A stretch of 64,000 bases of DNA from an uncultured Tessaracoccus sp. (lineage in GTDB: Bacteria; Actinomycetota; Actinomycetes; Propionibacteriales; Propionibacteriaceae), in the NCBI RefSeq assembly GCF_947255005.1, contig NZ_CAMYFI010000008.1:1-64000 (forward strand). Reading direction: 5' to 3'. Shown piece after piece: positions 1 through 7,361 of this stretch. Under the pieces are notes generated by a model that was not told the DNA's origin, did not search any database, and worked only from the letters and a program-made list of their open reading frames with translations. A program made the position numbers and the translations under genes. Every line of letters starts with the position of its first letter. Position 1 is the first letter of the stretch.

Positions 1-813
1 CGCGGCTCGTACTTGTCGCGCCCCAGCGAGGAGATCGTCGTCGAGGCTCGGTGGCTCGTCGAGCAAGGCGTCAAAGAAGTGTTTTTGGTGAGTGAAAACA
101 CCTCCAGCTATGGCAAAGACCTCGGTGCAGACGAACGCCTCGAAAGTCTCGTGGCTGAGCTTGCGATGGTGGACGGGCTCGAGTGGATACGCGTCAGCTA
201 TCTACAGCCGGCCGAGATTCGCCCGTCGATGCTGCATGCCCTGCTGCACACCGACAAGGTGGTGCCCTACTTCGACTTGAGCTTTCAACACGCGGCGCCG
301 GGGTTGCTGCGCAGGATGCGACGCTTCGGCGACCCAGACAGCTTCCTGGCGCTCATCGAGCAGATTCGTCACTATGCGCCCCGCGCGGGCATCCGCTCCA
401 ACTGCATCGCCGGATTCCCCGGGGAAACCGACGCCGACGTGGAGTTGCTCAAACAATTCATCATCGACGCGGAACTCGACGTCATGGGCGTCTTCGGGTA
501 CTCCGACGAGGAAGGCACCGAGGGGGCGACTCTCGACGAGCATCTCGACGAACAAACCATCGAGCAGCGACGCGCAATGCTCGCCGACGTGGCTCTCGAG
601 GTCTCCGAACATCGAGCAGCGAAGCGCATCGGGGAGCCCCTGCGCGTTCTGGTGGAATCGAACGAGGACGGGAAGGCGGTCGGGCGCGCCGAACACCAAG
701 GCCCCGAAACCGATGGCGTCGTCATCCTCGACGTGGAGTACCCTATGGGCACCTTCGTCGACGCGATAGCTGTCGACGCAGAAGGCATCGATCTCATCGC
801 GGAGGCATCATGA
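1..813 (+). CDS. rimO: Ribosomal protein S12 methylthiotransferase RimO (5' end outside window)
   Basis: The frame is open from base 1, so the gene enters from the left. The first visible residues (Arg-Gly-Ser-Tyr, then Leu-Ser-Arg-Pro) match the stretch just after the radical-SAM cysteine cluster of RimO. The N-terminal MTTase domain and the CxxxCxxC motif therefore lie outside. Visible are 270 residues: the rest of the radical-SAM barrel (LVSENTSSYGKDLG near residue 30, GFPGETD near 138) and a TRAM-type region from about residue 200. RimO methylthiolates a conserved aspartate of ribosomal protein S12 using SAM and iron-sulfur clusters. Its stop overlaps the pgsA start (ATGA), indicating translational coupling. 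MiaB at 8985 is the tRNA-acting paralogue; the neighbours here favour RimO. Confidence 0.93.
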   Translation, partial: RGSYLSRPSEEIVVEARWLVEQGVKEVFLVSENTSSYGKDLGADERLESLVAELAMVDGLEWIRVSYLQPAEIRPSMLHALLHTDKVVPYFDLSFQHAAPGLLRRMRRFGDPDSFLALIEQIRHYAPRAGIRSNCIAGFPGETDADVELLKQFIIDAELDVMGVFGYSDEEGTEGATLDEHLDEQTIEQRRAMLADVALEVSEHRAAKRIGEPLRVLVESNEDGKAVGRAEHQGPETDGVVILDVEYPMGTFVDAIAVDAEGIDLIAEAS

Positions 814-1520
814 CAGGGAAGAAGGCAGTGAGGGCGGAGACACCCGTGAGCAACTGGAACGTCCCCAACGTGCTCACCGTCATCCGCATCATCCTCGTGC
901 CGGTGATGGTGGTCTTGCTGTTCCTCAACCCCGCGAGCAGTGCCATGCGCATCGCCGCGACGGCCGTGTTTGCCGTCGCGATGATCACCGACTTCCTCGA
1001 CGGGACGATCGCGCGGAAGTACAACCTCATCACCGACTTCGGGAAACTGTGGGACCCGATTGCGGACAAGGCGCTCACCGGCGCGGCCTTCATCTCGCTG
1101 AGTATTCTGACGCACGCCGACGGGCAACCGGAACTACCCTGGTTTTTCACCATCATCATCCTTGTCCGTGAGTGGGGTATCACGCTGTTGCGCAGTCGGT
1201 TGAAGAAGCGCGGCATCATCATGGCAGCGAGCAAGGGCGGCAAGACAAAGACTGTCACGCAGACCGCCGCGCTGTTGTTGTTTTTGCTCAACCTGCACCA
1301 CTTGCCTGGTTGGTTGCAGGTGGTGGGCTGGCTGCTCATGTGGGCGGCGCTCATCCTCACCGTGATTACCGGCTTTGACTATCTTCGCGCGGCCTGGACG
1401 GCCACGCGTGAGGAGCAACCCGCCGAGGATGAAGACGTCCCCGAGGAGCAATTCCGTGAGCACCAACACTTCGAGCAGGAGGCTCCCGTGGCCCCGCGCC
1501 GGGCAGTCCCGGAGGAGTGA
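810..1520 (+). CDS. pgsA: CDP-diacylglycerol--glycerol-3-phosphate 3-phosphatidyltransferase
   Basis: This is a membrane enzyme of about 236 residues that makes phosphatidylglycerol phosphate from CDP-diacylglycerol and glycerol-3-phosphate. The CDP-alcohol phosphotransferase signature is complete: D64-G65-x2-A68-R69-x8-G78-x3-D82-x3-D86. Several hydrophobic segments follow. The C-terminal 35 residues are acidic and cytoplasmic in character. The ATG at 810 overlaps the rimO stop; a GTG at 846, just before the conserved NWNVPN start of the domain, is an alternative. Related CDP-alcohol enzymes share the signature, but the position between rimO and cinA/clgR is the usual one for actinobacterial PgsA. 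Confidence 0.9.
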   Translation: MTGKKAVRAETPVSNWNVPNVLTVIRIILVPVMVVLLFLNPASSAMRIAATAVFAVAMITDFLDGTIARKYNLITDFGKLWDPIADKALTGAAFISLSILTHADGQPELPWFFTIIILVREWGITLLRSRLKKRGIIMAASKGGKTKTVTQTAALLLFLLNLHHLPGWLQVVGWLLMWAALILTVITGFDYLRAAWTATREEQPAEDEDVPEEQFREHQHFEQEAPVAPRRAVPEE

Positions 1521-1996
1521 TGGCAGACCCGGCCGAAACGCTGATCGCGCGCCTGAGGAAGCGCGGTTGGACGCTCGCAACCTGCGAGTCACTCACGGGC
1601 GGAATGCTGGGAGCCACGCTTACCGCAGTACCCGGTGCATCGACGGTGTACCGGGGTGGGCTCATCACCTACGTGAGTGACCTCAAAGCGACGCTCGCCC
1701 AGGTGGATTCCACCTGGATTGCGCGGCACGGTGTCGTTAACGAGCGCACGGCAGCGCAGATGGCCGAAGGAGCTCGTCGGAGTTGTGGGGCCCACTGGGG
1801 GATCGCCACGACGGGAGTTGCCGGGCCAACGACGCAAGATGGCGAGCCCGTGGGCACAGTGTGGATCGGCCTGGCTGGGCCGGGTGAGGAACCGTGTGCG
1901 CAGCGCTACCTGTTCGAAGGCGATCGAGCCGCTATTCGCCTGGCCACCGTCGACGCAGCACTGGCGCTAGTACTCGAAGTTAGCGGGAGGGAATAA
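1520..1996 (+). CDS. cinA: CinA C-terminal domain protein (nicotinamide-nucleotide amidase type)
   Basis: This 158-residue protein is the stand-alone C-terminal domain of CinA; the N-terminal MoaB-like domain is absent. The conserved CESLTGG motif (usual form AESCTGG, containing the nucleophilic serine) lies near residue 22, and a GVAGPTTQDG loop near 98. Proteins of this form deamidate NMN to NaMN in pyridine-nucleotide salvage; that activity is inferred from the family. The ATG at 1520 shares its A with the pgsA stop (TGATG). A GTG three bases earlier would give one extra residue. The gene forms an operon with rimO and pgsA. Confidence 0.87.
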   Translation: MADPAETLIARLRKRGWTLATCESLTGGMLGATLTAVPGASTVYRGGLITYVSDLKATLAQVDSTWIARHGVVNERTAAQMAEGARRSCGAHWGIATTGVAGPTTQDGEPVGTVWIGLAGPGEEPCAQRYLFEGDRAAIRLATVDAALALVLEVSGRE

Positions 1997-2026
1997 TCCG
2001 CTCGATGCAACCGTTATAGCCCCAGA

Positions 2027-2045
2027 CGCAGGCGACGGCCCTGCG
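2027..2045 (+). terminator. Short hairpin after cinA (weak)
   Basis: Arms CGCAGG (2027-2032) and CCTGCG (2040-2045) surround a 7-base loop just downstream of cinA, followed by AGTTT. It may attenuate readthrough into clgR. With only six pairs and no T tract, it is weak. Confidence 0.28.
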
Positions 2046-2061
2046 AGTTTGGTAGGTCACT

Positions 2062-2334
2062 ATGAAGGGCATTGTCTTGCGAGAGATCATCGGTCAGACG
2101 TTGCGTGAGCTTCGCGGTGATGCAGGAATGACGCTCCGGCAGGTAGCCACCTCATCGGTGGTGTCACTGGGGTATCTTTCAGAGATCGAGCGGGGTCATA
2201 AGGAAGCCTCCAGCGAGGTGCTGTCCTCCATCTGCAAGGCCATGGACGTCCCGCTGAGTGAGCTCCTGAGCCTGGTGACATTGAAAGCCCACGCAGCCGA
2301 GATGGCTGAGGAGGGCATCGCTATCGCGGCATAA
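2062..2334 (+). CDS. clgR: XRE-family regulator ClgR
   Basis: This 90-residue protein is almost entirely a Cro/CI-type helix-turn-helix. The segments LREIIGQTLRELR, TLRQVA and LGYLSEIERGHKEASSE are highly characteristic of ClgR, which activates Clp protease and DNA-repair or stress genes in actinobacteria. In mycobacteria clgR also sits directly downstream of pgsA, so position supports the call. It lacks the longer C-terminal tail of some homologues, which is often involved in proteolytic turnover. The ribosome-binding site is poor (GGTAGG, 5 bases before ATG). The target regulon cannot be read from this window. Confidence 0.85.
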   Translation: MKGIVLREIIGQTLRELRGDAGMTLRQVATSSVVSLGYLSEIERGHKEASSEVLSSICKAMDVPLSELLSLVTLKAHAAEMAEEGIAIAA

Positions 2335-2354
2335 TGCCCGCGCCAGCACATACC

Positions 2355-3146
2355 TCAGTGGGTATCGACGACGATTACTTTCACGCCTAGTTCCCGGATC
2401 CGACGCAGCACCTTCTGCGACGCTCCGTCGTCGGTGATGAGCACATCCACATTGCGCATCCCCAGAATCGTTGCTTTCGTGACGTGTCCGATTTTGCTCG
2501 AATCGAGTGTTGCCACCACCCGGGCTGCGCGCTGCACCATCGCACGATTCGTGCGGGCTTCGACATCGTCGTGCGTGGTGAGGCCATGCTCGACGGTGCA
2601 GCCGTCGGCCCCGACGATGGCGGTGTCGATGTGCATGAGATTCATCGTGGACTCAGTGAGCGGGCCGCCCAACTCGAGCGAGTTGGGACGCAGCACACCA
2701 CCGGCGATGAGCACTTTCTCCATGTTGAGCTCGGCGGCTTGAAGCCCGATGCTGATTGAATTGGTGATGACGGTGAGATCCCTGCGTTCACTCAGCTCCC
2801 GAAGTACGGTCGCCGTGGTGCTGCCGCCGGTAAATGCGACAGCGTGCCGCCCAAATGGGATTTCGAGGGCCGCACGGCGTCCGATGGCGCGTTTCACCGT
2901 CACCTGCCGCGTATCGCGGAGGTGGAAAGGCAGCTCCCCATCGGCTGATGCCGCCGCACGTACGCTCCCATGGGTGCGCTCCACGAGTCCTTGGGAAGCG
3001 AGCTCCACGACATCGCGGCGGATCGTGGCGGGGGAGGCCCCGAGGTGTTCGGCGAGCTCGACGAGCGACATCGCACCGCGGTCGTGCACCATGTCGAGCA
3101 GTGCGACGAGGCGGTCGGAGCGTTTCTTCGACGAGCCACCATGCAT
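2355..3146 (-). CDS. DeoR-family transcriptional regulator
   Basis: This 263-residue protein has an N-terminal DeoR-type winged helix (about residues 8-62, with ASPATIRRDVVELASQGLV as recognition region) and a C-terminal DeoR sensor domain with the TGGSTT phosphate-binding loop (near 107) and TNSISI. Family members bind phosphorylated sugars and control sugar-utilisation genes. No sugar operon is adjacent, so its target is unknown; the epimerase/sialidase pair at 6432-8879 is a distant possibility. The start lies 7 bases after a TATATT hexamer, so the mRNA is probably leaderless. It is encoded against its neighbours between clgR and recA. Confidence 0.88.
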   Translation of the reverse strand: MHGGSSKKRSDRLVALLDMVHDRGAMSLVELAEHLGASPATIRRDVVELASQGLVERTHGSVRAAASADGELPFHLRDTRQVTVKRAIGRRAALEIPFGRHAVAFTGGSTTATVLRELSERRDLTVITNSISIGLQAAELNMEKVLIAGGVLRPNSLELGGPLTESTMNLMHIDTAIVGADGCTVEHGLTTHDDVEARTNRAMVQRAARVVATLDSSKIGHVTKATILGMRNVDVLITDDGASQKVLRRIRELGVKVIVVDTH

Positions 3147-3168
3147 GCAGTGAAATATACTTGGCCGG
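3147..3168. promoter_or_regulatory. Overlapping divergent -10 elements (bidirectional leaderless promoter)
   Basis: On the plus strand TATACT (3156-3161) is followed by 7 bases and then the GTG start of the DUF3046 gene at 3169. On the minus strand TATATT (3159-3154) is followed by exactly 7 bases and then the ATG of the DeoR gene at 3146. The hexamers share four bases. Neither gene has a Shine-Dalgarno sequence in the remaining 7 bases, so both messages should be leaderless. Confidence 0.6.
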
Positions 3169-3363
3169 GTGCGTGAGGTTGAGTTATGGGCAAGGCTGAA
3201 TGAGGTGCTGGGGCGCGACTACGCTCCAGTGTGGGCGGAGAACACCGTGCTGGCGCAGCTCGGCTCCCGCACGGTCGTGCAGGCCATCACCGATGGCTTC
3301 GACAGCAAACGCATCTGGCTCGCCGTGTGGGAACAGCTCGAACTTCCCCAACAGCTACGGTGA
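3169..3363 (+). CDS. DUF3046 family protein
   Basis: This 64-residue acidic helical protein matches the actinobacterial DUF3046 family (WARLNEVLGRDYAPVWAENT, then a run ending in WEQLELP), found next to recA. No function is established. The GTG start at 3169 is set by the family N-terminus and by TATACT ending 7 bases upstream; there is no Shine-Dalgarno. Its promoter overlaps that of the divergent DeoR gene. The recA SOS box begins 31 bases after its stop. Confidence 0.8.
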   Translation: MREVELWARLNEVLGRDYAPVWAENTVLAQLGSRTVVQAITDGFDSKRIWLAVWEQLELPQQLR

Positions 3364-3393
3364 AGCGCGAGAATGGGCGTGTCACGCAGGCAA

Positions 3394-3409
3394 TCGTACA
3401 GATGTTCGG
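3394..3409 (+). promoter_or_regulatory. Putative LexA (SOS) box of recA
   Basis: TCGTACAGATGTTCGG matches the actinobacterial SOS consensus TCGAAC-N4-GTTCGA at 10 of 12 defined positions. It lies 118 bases before the recA start. The AGAT spacer is identical to that of the box at 19812. A clear -10/-35 pair could not be assigned. Confidence 0.55.
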
Positions 3410-3456
3410 TACGCTAGTTGCAGATAGTTATCCACAGGTCAACGCGTCGTTGCAAA

Positions 3457-3478
3457 TTTGTCAGTGCTCGCTGACAAA
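3457..3478 (+). repeat. Inverted repeat in the recA leader
   Basis: Perfect 8-base arms TTTGTCAG (3457-3464) and CTGACAAA (3471-3478) flank a 6-base spacer, ending 49 bases before the recA ATG. It could be a protein-binding dyad or an RNA hairpin in the 5' leader. It does not match the LexA consensus and has no terminator T tract. Confidence 0.5.
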
Positions 3479-3527
3479 GTACTGGACGTAACGCTTCACC
3501 GTCTTTGATTTGAGAAGAGGAACATCC

Positions 3528-4577
3528 ATGGCAGCAGTCGCAGATCGCGAGAAGGCGCTCCAAAACGCACTCGCCCAGATCGAGAAAGCCCACGGTAAAG
3601 GCTCCGTCATGCGCCTTGGCGCAGAGACGCGCCTTCCCATCGACGTGATCCCCACGGGGTCCGTCGCACTCGACGTCGCACTCGGTATCGGGGGGCTCCC
3701 GCGCGGGCGCATCGTCGAGATCTATGGTCCAGAGTCGAGCGGCAAAACCACGGTGGCTCTGCACGCCATCGCGAATGCCCAGAGGGAGGGCGGCATCTGC
3801 GCCTTCATCGACGCCGAACATGCGCTGGACCCCGACTATGCGCAGAAGCTGGGGGTGAACACCGACGAGCTGCTGGTGTCGCAGCCAGACAACGGCGAGC
3901 AGGCGCTCGAGATTGCAGACACGCTCGTGCGATCCGGTGCGTTGGCGCTCATCGTCGTCGACTCGGTGGCGGCACTCACTCCGCGCGCGGAGATCGAGGG
4001 CGAAATGGGTGATTCGCACGTCGGTCTCCAGGCGCGGCTCATGAGCCAGGCGCTGCGCAAGATGACGGGTGCGCTGAAGAATGCCCACACCACGGCCATT
4101 TTCATCAACCAGTTGCGCGAGAAGATTGGCGTCATGTTCGGCAACCCCGAAACCACCACGGGTGGTCGGGCGCTGAAGTTCTACTCGTCGGTGCGTCTCG
4201 ATGTGCGTCGCATCGAGACGTTGAAGGACGGCACTGAGATGGTGGGCAACCGCACCCGCGTCAAGGTAGTCAAGAACAAGGTGGCTCCGCCGTTTAAACA
4301 GGCCGAGTTCGACATCATGTACGGCCAAGGCATCTCCCGTGAGGGCTCCCTGCTGGATATGGGCGTGGATGCCGGCATTGTGCGCAAGGCAGGTGCTTGG
4401 TTCACCTACGAATCCGATCAGCTTGGCCAGGGCAAGGAGAATGCCCGCAACTTCCTGAAGCAACACCCCGACGTGGCCGAGGAGCTGGAGCGTCGCATTC
4501 GCCTTCATCTCGGCGTCGACGGTTCCGAGGAAGTGCCGGAGGGCGTCGACCCGGAAACAGGTGAAGTCGATTTCTGA
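3528..4577 (+). CDS. recA: Recombinase RecA
   Basis: This 349-residue strand-exchange ATPase forms filaments on single-stranded DNA, promotes recombination and triggers LexA self-cleavage. Visible are Walker A GPESSGKTT (near residue 66), the NQLREKIGVMFGNPE DNA-binding L1 region, and TTGGRALKFYSSVRLDVRR around L2. The length is typical and no intein interrupts it. The ATG at 3528 is chosen over an upstream in-frame TTG because AGAAGAGG precedes it by 7 bases and MAAVADREKAL is the family start. A SOS box lies at 3394. The 3' end overlaps recX by 17 bases. Confidence 0.98.
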   Translation: MAAVADREKALQNALAQIEKAHGKGSVMRLGAETRLPIDVIPTGSVALDVALGIGGLPRGRIVEIYGPESSGKTTVALHAIANAQREGGICAFIDAEHALDPDYAQKLGVNTDELLVSQPDNGEQALEIADTLVRSGALALIVVDSVAALTPRAEIEGEMGDSHVGLQARLMSQALRKMTGALKNAHTTAIFINQLREKIGVMFGNPETTTGGRALKFYSSVRLDVRRIETLKDGTEMVGNRTRVKVVKNKVAPPFKQAEFDIMYGQGISREGSLLDMGVDAGIVRKAGAWFTYESDQLGQGKENARNFLKQHPDVAEELERRIRLHLGVDGSEEVPEGVDPETGEVDF

Positions 4578-5046
4578 CATCGAATTCGCCCGCAAGATCG
4601 CACTCGATCTGCTGAGCGTTCGGCCTCGCTCCGAGGTCGAACTGCGCACCGCGCTGGCAAAGCGCAACGTGCCAAGCGAAATCATCGACGAGCTGTGCGG
4701 ACGCTTCACCGAGGTGGGCTTGCTCGACGATGCGCAGTTCGCGTCGATGCTGGTGGCAAGCCGCTCATCGTTCTCCCACCACGGTAAGCGCCGCATCCGT
4801 CAAGAGCTCCGGAACAAGGGCGTGCCCGAGGAGCAGGCTCAGGCCGCTCTGGACGAGATCGACGACGACGCAGAACTCGATGCCGCTCGCGCGGTTGCGC
4901 AGCGTAAGTTGCGTAGCGTGTCGGGGCTCGAGCCCCGCGTGGCTAAGCGGCGACTGGCTGGAGCTCTAGCTCGTCGTGGATTCGCGCCGGGCACCGTGAT
5001 GCAGGTGACGAACGAGACGCTGGTAGATTTGCACGACGACGAATGA
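4561..5046 (+). CDS. recX: Regulatory protein RecX
   Basis: This 161-residue, highly charged helical protein is built of three RecX tandem repeats (for example ALDLLSVRPRSEVELRTAL, then FTEVGLLDDAQFA). RecX binds RecA filaments and limits their activity. The GTG at 4561 lies inside the last codons of recA, so the two are translationally coupled, the standard arrangement. It is slightly shorter than many actinobacterial RecX proteins because it lacks an N-terminal extension. Confidence 0.93.
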   Translation: MKSISDIEFARKIALDLLSVRPRSEVELRTALAKRNVPSEIIDELCGRFTEVGLLDDAQFASMLVASRSSFSHHGKRRIRQELRNKGVPEEQAQAALDEIDDDAELDAARAVAQRKLRSVSGLEPRVAKRRLAGALARRGFAPGTVMQVTNETLVDLHDDE

Positions 5047-5061
5047 TGAGGAGGCCCGCGC

Positions 5062-6423
5062 ATGGAATGGCTGCCGTGGATCGTCGCAATCGTGGCGCTC
5101 CTCGCCGTGGTCCTCGTCCTACTTCGGCAGATTCGATCGCTCCAGCTCTCGTCCGAACCCGAACCTGATCGCCGAGGGGAGGAACTCACCGAAGCACGTC
5201 TCCAGCTCGAAGCTGAGCGAAAGCAGTGGATCGATGAATGCTCGGCGGCGCGTCAAGTACTCGACGACGAGCGCGCTCAGCTTCGAGCAGAGCGGGAGCG
5301 TATCGCAGGCCTCACGCGGCGCGAAGCCAAGCAAGAGGTGATCGACGAAGTGCTGCAGCGCTCGAAGCTCTCCGCGCTGCGCGAGGCGCACGTGATCGAG
5401 CAACAAGCTAGGCGAGAGTCCGAGCAGAAGGCGCGCATGGTCGTCGTCGGTGCCATTCAGCGCGTTGCCGCTGAACAGACCGCAGAGACGGTGGTCACAT
5501 CGATCAGGCTCCCTTCCGAAGAGATGAAAGGGCGCATCATTGGCAAGGAAGGCCGCAACATTCGTGCGTTCGAGCAAGCCACTGGTGCGAACCTACTCAT
5601 CGACGAGGGGCGGTCGGTCACCATTAGCTGCTTCGACCCCGTCCGGCGCGAAACCGCACGCCTGGCACTTGCGTCGCTGATCGAGGACGGCACCATCCAC
5701 CCGGTGCGTGTAGAGCACGAAGTGACAAAAGCGAAGCGCAGTATGGACCAGCGCATGCGCGACGTTGCAGAGCGAGCGCTAGCCGACGTGGGCATCGTCG
5801 ACCTTGCCCCCGAGTTGCTGCCGTATCTCGGCACGCTCGCATTCCGCACGAGTTACGGACAAAACGTGCTCGATCACATGGTGGAGTGCGCCCACCTTGC
5901 CGGCACGATGGCTGCGGAGTTGGGGCTTGACATCGGGCGCTGCAAGCGAGCCGCATTCCTGCACGACATCGGCAAGGCCCTCACACATGAGCGGGAAGGC
6001 TCACACGCCCTCATCGGCGCTGAGTTGCTAAAAGCACACGGGGAGAGCGACGAGGTGGTGCACGCCGTCGAAGCGCACCACGGGGAAGTGGAGGCGTGCA
6101 CAGTTGAGGCACTGCTCACACAAGCTGCCGACGCCATCTCCGGCTCGCGACCTGGCGCCCGACGCGAGTCGCTCGAAGCCTACCTCGAACGCATGCACGC
6201 GCTCGAACGCATCGCCACCGCGAAGTCAGGTGTCGCCAAGGCGTTCGCGATGCAGTCTGGCCACGAGGTGCGAGTGCTCGTTCACCCTGAAGAAGTCGAC
6301 GACGCGGCGGCGCAGGTGCTTGCGCATGACATCGCCCAAGAGATCGAGGACGCGCTCACCTATCCGGGCCTCATCCACGTCACTGTCGTGCGTGAATCCC
6401 GAGCGACCGCGACGGCGCGCTGA
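5062..6423 (+). CDS. rny: Ribonuclease Y
   Basis: This 453-residue membrane-anchored endoribonuclease starts mRNA decay. Domains in order: a transmembrane helix at residues 4-21, a charged coiled coil (about 40-135), a KH RNA-binding domain with GRIIGKEGRNIRAFE (157-171), and an HD phosphohydrolase domain with the metal-binding HDIGKA (301-306). It is shorter than the roughly 520 residues of Firmicutes RNase Y because the coiled coil is reduced. The start follows recX by 15 bases, so it probably ends a recA-recX-rny transcript. Confidence 0.93.
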   Translation: MEWLPWIVAIVALLAVVLVLLRQIRSLQLSSEPEPDRRGEELTEARLQLEAERKQWIDECSAARQVLDDERAQLRAERERIAGLTRREAKQEVIDEVLQRSKLSALREAHVIEQQARRESEQKARMVVVGAIQRVAAEQTAETVVTSIRLPSEEMKGRIIGKEGRNIRAFEQATGANLLIDEGRSVTISCFDPVRRETARLALASLIEDGTIHPVRVEHEVTKAKRSMDQRMRDVAERALADVGIVDLAPELLPYLGTLAFRTSYGQNVLDHMVECAHLAGTMAAELGLDIGRCKRAAFLHDIGKALTHEREGSHALIGAELLKAHGESDEVVHAVEAHHGEVEACTVEALLTQAADAISGSRPGARRESLEAYLERMHALERIATAKSGVAKAFAMQSGHEVRVLVHPEEVDDAAAQVLAHDIAQEIEDALTYPGLIHVTVVRESRATATAR

Positions 6424-6431
6424 CGCAGGGG

Positions 6432-7313
6432 CTATCCCTGCACTCGAATGCCCCACGTTCCGGTGGCTTCTTCGCCCGGCTCGAGGCGGAGTGCGTCGTC
6501 GTGGGTGATGCCCTCGTTGAAGGCGTCGGGGCCGCACGTCATGGGCTCGATGGCGATGGCGGGCAGGTCGGGGTGGGTGAATACCTGAATCCACGGGTGA
6601 TGCTCGTCGCCCCACAGCGTCACGGTGCGCCCGCAGCCTTCCACGGTCACTTCCCACCCGATGGGTGCCGAGGTGAAGGCGGTGTCGAACGTTGCATCGC
6701 CCAATGGGCGAGCAGTGCGGAAGTCGTGCTCGGAGGAGAGCTCGCCGAGTTCCGTGGGCAGCAGGCGCTCGTCGACGTAGAGCTCCTGCTCGAATGGTGA
6801 GGTGAGCGCCACCTCGGCCAGATCGTCGAAGCGGAAATAGATGTGTGAGCCGTAGCCGAATGGGAATGCTACGAAACCGACGTTCCTCGCCCGCCAAGTC
6901 ACTTGGAGGCCGGCGTCGACCACCTCGAAGTGGCTCTCCACCTGGCAGATGCCCGGCCAACCAACCTGTGGGTAGATGACGGCGCTCAGGGTGAGGCGCT
7001 CGTCGGTGCGTTCGACCAGGCGCCATTCGAGCGCGTGGGCCAGCCCGTGCAGAGCGCAGGCGCGCGCTGGCTCGTTGATCGGCAGTTGGAAGGCCTCGCC
7101 GTCGAAGGTGTAGCGTCCATCACGGATGCGATTGGGCCAGGGCGCCAACGACGTCCCGAACCAAGGTTTGAATGGTTCATCTTCGGGGAGTGACTGAAGC
7201 ACTTCCGTGCCTTGCCAGGTGAGGCTTTGAAGGGTGGCTCCGACTTCACCGATGACGGCGGCGAATTCTCCCTTAGTGATGCGGTACTGCGTTCCTGTCG
7301 GCGAGATGCTCAT
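6432..7313 (-). CDS. Aldose 1-epimerase family protein
   Basis: This 293-residue galactose-mutarotase-fold protein probably interconverts the alpha and beta anomers of a hexose. The substrate-binding NRIRDGRYTFDG, a histidine in ALHGLAH (near residue 89) and the glutamate in AIEPMTCGPDAFN (near 258), the usual catalytic base, are all visible. The protein has no signal peptide and is cytoplasmic. The ATG lies 7 bases after TAGGCT and lacks a Shine-Dalgarno, so it may have its own leaderless transcript. It could also be cotranscribed with the sialidase-fold gene 48 bases upstream. Confidence 0.85.
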   Translation of the reverse strand: MSISPTGTQYRITKGEFAAVIGEVGATLQSLTWQGTEVLQSLPEDEPFKPWFGTSLAPWPNRIRDGRYTFDGEAFQLPINEPARACALHGLAHALEWRLVERTDERLTLSAVIYPQVGWPGICQVESHFEVVDAGLQVTWRARNVGFVAFPFGYGSHIYFRFDDLAEVALTSPFEQELYVDERLLPTELGELSSEHDFRTARPLGDATFDTAFTSAPIGWEVTVEGCGRTVTLWGDEHHPWIQVFTHPDLPAIAIEPMTCGPDAFNEGITHDDALRLEPGEEATGTWGIRVQG

Positions 7314-7320
7314 GTGCCGA

Positions 7321-7326
7321 AGCCTA
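7321..7326 (-). promoter_or_regulatory. -10 element of a probable leaderless promoter (aldose epimerase)
   Basis: On the minus strand TAGGCT is separated from the epimerase ATG by 7 bases, the spacing expected when transcription starts at the start codon. No Shine-Dalgarno is present. Confidence 0.4.
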
Positions 7327-7361
7327 TCGGTCGGTGCACATCGTCGAGGAAAGGATGCTTG

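Noticed and set aside
3414..4796. 460-codon open frame opposite recA
   Set aside because: It is a shadow of recA and recX codon use in a high-GC genome; it lacks a ribosome-binding site and family similarity.
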